DNA from: a virus
Direction: 5' to 3' (one strand)
Virus record (IMG/VR): IMGVR_UViG_3300020055_000205
Span: 1 to 20,483 of that record
DNA: 20,483 bases
Positions within the stretch are counted from its first letter, which is position 1. Each line of letters begins with the position of its first letter. Shown in pieces: positions 17,412-20,483 of the stretch. The notes below the pieces were generated by a model. The model was not told where the DNA came from. It saw only the letters and a list, made by a program, of their open reading frames with translations, and made no database searches. The position numbers and the translations under genes are program-made.

Positions 17412-17825
17412 TTAATCTGATTTGTTCCAAAATCGCTTATATCCTGCTTTACGCAACGCACAATATAATTGCCATGGAGTTATAATATACCATCTATAAA
17501 AACCTATTAATCTCATAACAAATGATACACAGCTTAATTCTTTTATTCTAAATAAATGCCAATCATCTTTTACTGGACATACTAATACCTCATAGTCATA
17601 CAAGTAACCTAAAAAGTTTTCTGACTCTTGTTTAGTTAGATAGCTTGTCTTAATACCTGCGTGAGTAAACTCAAGATGTTCCCAAACATCTAAACTGGGT
17701 ATGAATTTTAAGGCTCCACAATGATTAAATCCATGTGGAGGTTTCCACCACCATATCCATTTAGCATATCTTTGAGTTCCTCTACTATGAAAGTAGACTA
17801 ACCATTCCTCTTGAACAGATCCCAT
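17412..17825 (-). CDS. possible permuted papain-fold (NlpC/P60- or LRAT-like) protein
   Basis: A 137-aa protein overlapping the end of TerL by 28 bases. A Trp-rich start (KWIWWWKPPHG, 22-32) leads to FNHCGALKF (33-41), two further strands (WEHLEFTHAGI, YEVLVCPVKDDW), and then LSCVSFVMRLIGFYRWYIITPWQLYCAL (97-124). A histidine in a first strand followed by a cysteine at the head of a helix is the order seen in circularly permuted NlpC/P60-type and LRAT-type enzymes. I have seen the C-V-x-x-V-(K/M)-R-x-L-G...TP-x-Q-L-Y block in phage proteins. H35 and C99 would be the catalytic pair. There is no signal peptide. The substrate is unknown: peptidoglycan, a lipid or a protein. The family is inferred, not proven. 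Confidence 0.65.
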   Translation of the reverse strand: MGSVQEEWLVYFHSRGTQRYAKWIWWWKPPHGFNHCGALKFIPSLDVWEHLEFTHAGIKTSYLTKQESENFLGYLYDYEVLVCPVKDDWHLFRIKELSCVSFVMRLIGFYRWYIITPWQLYCALRKAGYKRFWNKSD

Positions 17826-19330
17826 ACTTTTCTTTTTTTAGTTTTTTGTCCAGCAAATACATCCCATTCTTTTTTAGCAACAGTTGGTTGTGATTGTGAT
17901 CTACCTGCTAGTAATGTTCTACCTTCTCCAGCACCCATCATTAAATATTGCAAAGCATCATGAACGTGAGAATATCTATTCTTATATGGTTTTTCATCAT
18001 AACGATCTCCAGATGTTTGAAGTCTTCTATAATGATAACCACCATTAAATCCTTTTTTTAAATTAAGACATTGTGGATCTATTAAAAATCCTGCTTTACC
18101 ATCTATAAGTCTTTGTAAAGCTGTGTCTACAGATTCTATTCTAAGAGCAACATCATTAGATGGTGCAGGTACAGCTTTTAATCCATAGTTTCTCATAATA
18201 GAAAAAGGAGTTCTTTCGTCTGTCTGTGATCTAAAATCACCAGCAGGATCTCCAAATATTTGTACATCATAGTTATTATAATTTTTTGCTATCTCACCTC
18301 TAAGTAATTCAGAAAACCTCATTACACCCATATCAAAACATACAAGCTCATTTAATATATTCCATCTACCCAATGCTGTTCTTTGACCAAAGACAGCAGC
18401 AGGAGTTAATCCAAAGTCTATACCTATAAACAAAGTTTGGTTAATAGATGGTTTTATTGTTTCTGCAGATATATGTATTTCTTGTTTAAAGTTTGGATAT
18501 ACTGGTTTACCTTCTTCTATGCTACCGAGTTTGTTTAAAACATAAACATCTATCCATCCTTTTGTTTTACCTCTAATAATATTAGGATAGTATTTAGGTG
18601 TTAGGTTTTTTTTATTTTCTGCATTATCATTTGGTATATATTCTTCTGTAAAACCTTCTTTGTTTTTCTTTTCAATCAAAGCAGATGGTTGTGTATGAAA
18701 ACTCCAGTTGTCTGGTTTAATTAACATTAAAGCTTCATCACGAGATATATGATCTGGTACAGGTACATCACCTGCCATTATAGGCCACCAATGATCTTCT
18801 TCTGGTGCATTGGTATCTGCAATAACACCATACCATGTAGCACCACCATCTCTCATAGATGGAAATCTACCTACCCTCATAGTACAAGCATCTATAATAG
18901 ACTTAGGTATTTCTCTAGCTTCATTTACCCATACACCTGTAAGCTCAAGAGATAATAGTTTCTTGACATCTTCTGGTCTATCAAGAGCTAAGAATATAAC
19001 TTCTAAATCTATATCACCTCTTTGTATTTTATGAGTATAAGGTACTGACCAAGCAAAGTTACCCCAAGTATCTTCTGGAAACCAATCTAACCAAGTTTTA
19101 ATTGTTGTAGTTCTTAGCTGTGGATTTGTATTTCTTATTACTGCCCATCTTGATTTACGAACACCTTGTGCATTTTTTTCTTGTAACAATGCTCGTCTAA
19201 ATATTTCTATACAGCAAGATACAGATTTACCAGAACCTACTGGCCCTCGTAATCCTCTAAAGAAGTCATCAGACTTCATAAACTTTTTTAAAGTTTGTCC
19301 TTCTGGTTTATAATTAAAATTAATCGACAT
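17798..19330 (-). CDS. terminase large subunit (TerL)
   Basis: A 510-aa packaging motor with both domains intact. ATPase: Walker A GPVGSGKS at residues 29-36, a Walker B-like strand TGVWVNEA (131-138) with E137 as probable catalytic carboxylate and Asn in place of the usual Asp, and the coupling motif VIADTNAP (169-176). Nuclease (RNase H fold): D305 in FIGIDFG, D361 in IFGDPAG, and D458 in HVHDALQYL. This N-x-(E) form of Walker B is common in the podoviral TerL group to which it seems to belong. It binds the portal, pumps DNA and cuts it. Its ATG overlaps the 62-aa gene upstream by 11 bases, and its end overlaps the papain-like gene. No small terminase is obvious; the 62-aa protein next door is a candidate. 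Confidence 0.96.
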   Translation of the reverse strand: MSINFNYKPEGQTLKKFMKSDDFFRGLRGPVGSGKSVSCCIEIFRRALLQEKNAQGVRKSRWAVIRNTNPQLRTTTIKTWLDWFPEDTWGNFAWSVPYTHKIQRGDIDLEVIFLALDRPEDVKKLLSLELTGVWVNEAREIPKSIIDACTMRVGRFPSMRDGGATWYGVIADTNAPEEDHWWPIMAGDVPVPDHISRDEALMLIKPDNWSFHTQPSALIEKKNKEGFTEEYIPNDNAENKKNLTPKYYPNIIRGKTKGWIDVYVLNKLGSIEEGKPVYPNFKQEIHISAETIKPSINQTLFIGIDFGLTPAAVFGQRTALGRWNILNELVCFDMGVMRFSELLRGEIAKNYNNYDVQIFGDPAGDFRSQTDERTPFSIMRNYGLKAVPAPSNDVALRIESVDTALQRLIDGKAGFLIDPQCLNLKKGFNGGYHYRRLQTSGDRYDEKPYKNRYSHVHDALQYLMMGAGEGRTLLAGRSQSQPTVAKKEWDVFAGQKTKKRKVWDLFKRNG

Positions 19331-19508
19331 TAGTACCTACATTTGCTTTAAGCAGTTTGTAGATAGTTTCTTCTCCAAAAGCTTCTACTAATTTATCAGC
19401 TTCTTTGTCGGTTATCATATGCGTAGGATAATGTTTAAGATGTGTATTCTTAACAATAGTACGAAGTCTTCTTCTGTCTTTTAAACTTAAAGTATTGAGG
19501 AACGACAT
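19320..19508 (-). CDS. small protein preceding TerL (62 aa)
   Basis: A 62-aa mainly helical protein: MSFLNTLSLKDRRRLRTIV, then HLKHYPTHMITDKEADKLVE and FGEETIYKLLKANV. I recognise this L-S-x-x-D-R-R-R-L-R ... H-x-K-x-Y-P ... D-x-E-A-D-K-(L/I)-(V/I)-E-x-(F/L)-G-x-E-T pattern as a small protein sitting just before TerL in many marine podovirus genomes. The role is not known; position and a basic helix followed by an acidic one make a minor terminase-associated or DNA-binding role thinkable. It overlaps the nuclease gene by 22 bases and TerL by 11. AAAGG lies 7 bases before the ATG. The overlaps at both ends support that it is genuinely translated. Confidence 0.85.
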   Translation of the reverse strand: MSFLNTLSLKDRRRLRTIVKNTHLKHYPTHMITDKEADKLVEAFGEETIYKLLKANVGTNVD

Positions 19509-19783
19509 TCTTGTACCTTTAGTTCTAGTAGTACAGCTTGTAATATTTCAGCTTCTGTACCATATTTTTCTATAAAATTTTTTTTATCTAAATGTATACC
19601 TGTACATCCTTGATGATGTTCAAAGCATAATGGAATAACTTCAAAGTGAGAAGATCTTCTTCCCATACCTACATTGCCTTTACCATTGTTTCTAATATGG
19701 TGTAAGGTAGCAGGTGCTTTACAAACATAGCACCCTAATTGGGCTACCTTATCCATATGCAATTTTTCAGCTTTGGTTGCCAT
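19487..19783 (-). CDS. HNH-type zinc nuclease, Ref (RecA-dependent nuclease)-like
   Basis: A 98-aa protein. C18-x-x-C21, then LHHIRNNGKGNVGMGRRSSH (27-46), then VIPLCFEHHQG (49-59) and H64. The order C-x-x-C ... HH ... G-x-G-x-R-x-S-x-x ... P-L-C-x-x-H-H-Q-G ... G-x-H matches the C-terminal domain of phage P1 Ref and its relatives, an HNH/beta-beta-alpha metal nuclease with a structural zinc. Here it is stand-alone, without the P1 N-terminal arm. HNH proteins next to TerL are often needed for packaging cleavage in other phages, while Ref-like proteins act in recombination, so the role here is open. The start forms TAATG with the 43-aa gene. It overlaps the 62-aa gene by 22 bases. Confidence 0.88.
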   Translation of the reverse strand: MATKAEKLHMDKVAQLGCYVCKAPATLHHIRNNGKGNVGMGRRSSHFEVIPLCFEHHQGCTGIHLDKKNFIEKYGTEAEILQAVLLELKVQECRSSIL

Positions 19784-19914
19784 TACTTTTTCTTGGCAGA
19801 CATTATTTTCTTTTTTAAACCTTCAGGTAAATTTTTTTGTTTTCCTGTTAGTCCTTTGCTTTTGTTTGCTGGTCTTCCTCTTTTTGAACCGTAGGTTCCT
19901 TTTCCGTAAGGCAT
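19783..19914 (-). CDS. tiny basic protein (43 aa), MPYGKGTYGSK family
   Basis: A 43-codon gene: MPYGKGTYGSKRGRPANK at the start, then a Lys-rich C-terminus ending SAKKK. It contains 12 Lys, 2 Arg and one Glu. I recognise the N-terminus MPYGKGTYGS-K-x-G-R-P from small proteins in cyanophage and other marine phage genomes, usually of unknown role. A strong GAGGAG is placed 6 bases before the ATG, and its stop makes TAATG with the nuclease gene. It overlaps the last 67 bases of the 73-aa gene in another frame. The conserved start, the ribosome site and the coupled stop together make it more convincing than its length would. Nucleic-acid binding or packaging with DNA is plausible from charge alone. 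Confidence 0.82.
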   Translation of the reverse strand: MPYGKGTYGSKRGRPANKSKGLTGKQKNLPEGLKKKIMSAKKK

Positions 19915-20069
19915 TGTTTCTCCTCTTGTGTTATTTCATAATATGTAGCTCTACATCCGTCTGGGATAGCAGCACTACATTTCTGCATAGCTATAACATC
20001 ATTATCAGCAGAAAACAATATTTCTTTTTTGAGGGTATCATCCCTCCATATTTTACAAATATAATCCAT
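19848..20069 (-). CDS. hypothetical protein, 73 aa
   Basis: I do not recognise this protein. It is 73 aa: MDYICKIWRDDTLKKEILFS, then a helix-like ADNDVIAMQKCSA, then GCRATYYEITQEEKQ and a strongly charged Glu/Lys/Gln tail. The first 50 residues look like a small alpha/beta fold of strand, helix, strand, with three Cys (positions 5, 31, 39). The start follows the stop of the 79-aa gene directly (TAAATG), which favours coupled translation; no strong ribosome site is seen. Its last third overlaps the well-supported 43-aa gene, so the charged tail may be dictated partly by that frame. It appears real because its start abuts a stop and it leaves no gap. Confidence 0.65.
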   Translation of the reverse strand: MDYICKIWRDDTLKKEILFSADNDVIAMQKCSAAIPDGCRATYYEITQEEKQCLTEKEPTVQKEEDQQTKAKD

Positions 20070-20309
20070 TTATCTAAATCTTCTAACTTTGGCAGCAATG
20101 CTTTTTGGTTGTTTAACAAATTGTTTTCCAGAAGCTTTGCCTTTTCTTTTGGCAGCAGTTGTTCTTGCATATTCAGATGCACTCAAAGATTTAATAGCTT
20201 TTTCTGGTAAATATCTTTCTCCTGTTTCAGAAGACTTCTTACCAGACTTGGTTCTCCACTTTTGTTTTCCCCAAGCTTTTAAACTTCTTTGAGATTTAGC
20301 TAATGCCAT
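20070..20309 (-). CDS. basic conserved marine-phage protein (79 aa)
   Basis: A 79-aa protein with 24 Lys/Arg and only 4 acidic residues: SLKAWGKQKWRTKSGKKS (9-26), GERYLPEKAIKSLSASEY (30-47), then a basic tail with KQFVKQPKSIAAKVRRF. I recognise K-x-W-x-x-Q-K-W-R-T-K-S-G-K ... R-Y-L-P-x-K-A as a recurrent small protein of marine phages and algal viruses, with no established function. It is compact, has no membrane segment, and could bind DNA or RNA. Its start overlaps the stop of the 56-aa gene (TAATG) and its stop touches the start of the 73-aa gene. I would expect co-expression with the 56- and 43-aa genes. Confidence 0.85.
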   Translation of the reverse strand: MALAKSQRSLKAWGKQKWRTKSGKKSSETGERYLPEKAIKSLSASEYARTTAAKRKGKASGKQFVKQPKSIAAKVRRFR

Positions 20310-20479
20310 TATTTATATCCACCACCAGCAGCTTTATATTTCTTAGCAAGTAATTGGGCTTTTCTAGCTGACCATTGTCCAGCTTTAGTTCCATGTGTTG
20401 CTGATGATTTGATTTGATTAAATAATCTTTTTCTTAGACCAGGTTTCGTATAGTTACCTGCTTTGTTTACAGTACTCAT
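20309..20479 (-). CDS. basic conserved marine-phage protein (56 aa)
   Basis: A 56-aa gene: ATG at 20479, four bases from the window edge, so any ribosome site is not visible and an upstream start cannot be excluded. The sequence begins MSTVNKAGNYTKPGLRKRL and continues with KAGQWSARKAQLLAKKYK and a GGGYK end. There are 13 Lys/Arg and no Asp or Glu. Y-T-K-P-x-x-R ... G-Q-W-S-A-R-K-A-Q-x-L-A-x-x-Y-K-x-x-G-G-G-Y is a signature I know from small proteins in marine phage and algal virus genomes, with unknown function. The stop forms TAATG with the next gene. It is probably a nucleic-acid-binding protein. Confidence 0.88.
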   Translation of the reverse strand: MSTVNKAGNYTKPGLRKRLFNQIKSSATHGTKAGQWSARKAQLLAKKYKAAGGGYK

Positions 20480-20483
20480 CTTT

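Noticed and set aside
16738-17430. A longer start (TTG at 17430) for the 219-aa protein
   Set aside because: It lies within the upstream gene and lacks a ribosome site, while ATG at 17397 has AAAGGA at good spacing.
19991-20182. A 63-codon minus-strand frame overlapping the 79-aa and 73-aa genes
   Set aside because: It lies across two well-placed genes in another frame, has no ribosome site and no recognisable motif.
19773-20210. A 145-codon plus-strand frame across the small-gene cluster
   Set aside because: It is antisense to four supported genes; its Phe/Leu/Ser richness is what antisense of Lys-rich coding gives.

Overview
The window is a contiguous block of virion-assembly genes from an AT-rich tailed phage of podovirus type. 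All 22 supported protein genes lie on the minus strand, so the block reads from right (20,483) to left (1). Codon choice is strongly A/T-biased, and several small proteins and fibre modules are ones I associate with marine phage genomes. From this I infer a marine phage of a low-GC bacterium (a SAR11-like alphaproteobacterium is plausible), but nothing in the window proves the host. No integrase, repressor, RNA polymerase, reverse transcriptase, holin, classical endolysin, tRNA or CRISPR array is visible.

Right end (20,479 to 19,320): six small, tightly packed or overlapping genes precede the terminase. Three encode very basic proteins (56, 79 and 43 aa). The others are a 73-aa protein of unknown role, an HNH/Ref-like zinc nuclease and a 62-aa protein just before TerL.

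Head and packaging block (19,330 to 12,676): TerL, a 137-aa protein that looks like a permuted papain-fold (NlpC/P60- or LRAT-like) enzyme, a polar low-complexity protein, a T7 gp8-like portal, a Bbp19-like protein, scaffold, an 89-aa conserved small protein, the major capsid protein, and an 83-aa probable decoration protein. A very clear intrinsic terminator follows the capsid and decoration pair.

Tail, ejection and fibre block (12,626 to 1): two T7-like tail tubular proteins (gp11 and gp12), a gp14-like core protein, two giant internal virion proteins of almost equal length (1084 and 1088 aa), a T7-gp17-like fibre with a 10-residue repeat stalk, a 107-aa small virion protein, a marine-type fibre with a C1q-like C-terminal domain, and a partial gene cut by the window edge.

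The order (TerL upstream of portal, then Bbp19-like, scaffold and MCP) resembles the Bordetella phage BPP-1 head module, whereas the tail and ejection proteins are T7-like. Seven gene junctions use a TAATG stop/start overlap. Several proteins expected or likely to be needed in many copies (scaffold, MCP, 83 aa, 107 aa) have strong Shine-Dalgarno sites of their own. I did not find a clearly unprecedented system. The best leads are the papain-like protein, the peptidoglycan-hydrolase-like C-terminal domain of the 1084-aa protein, the terminator abutting the gp11 start, and the run of tiny basic proteins.
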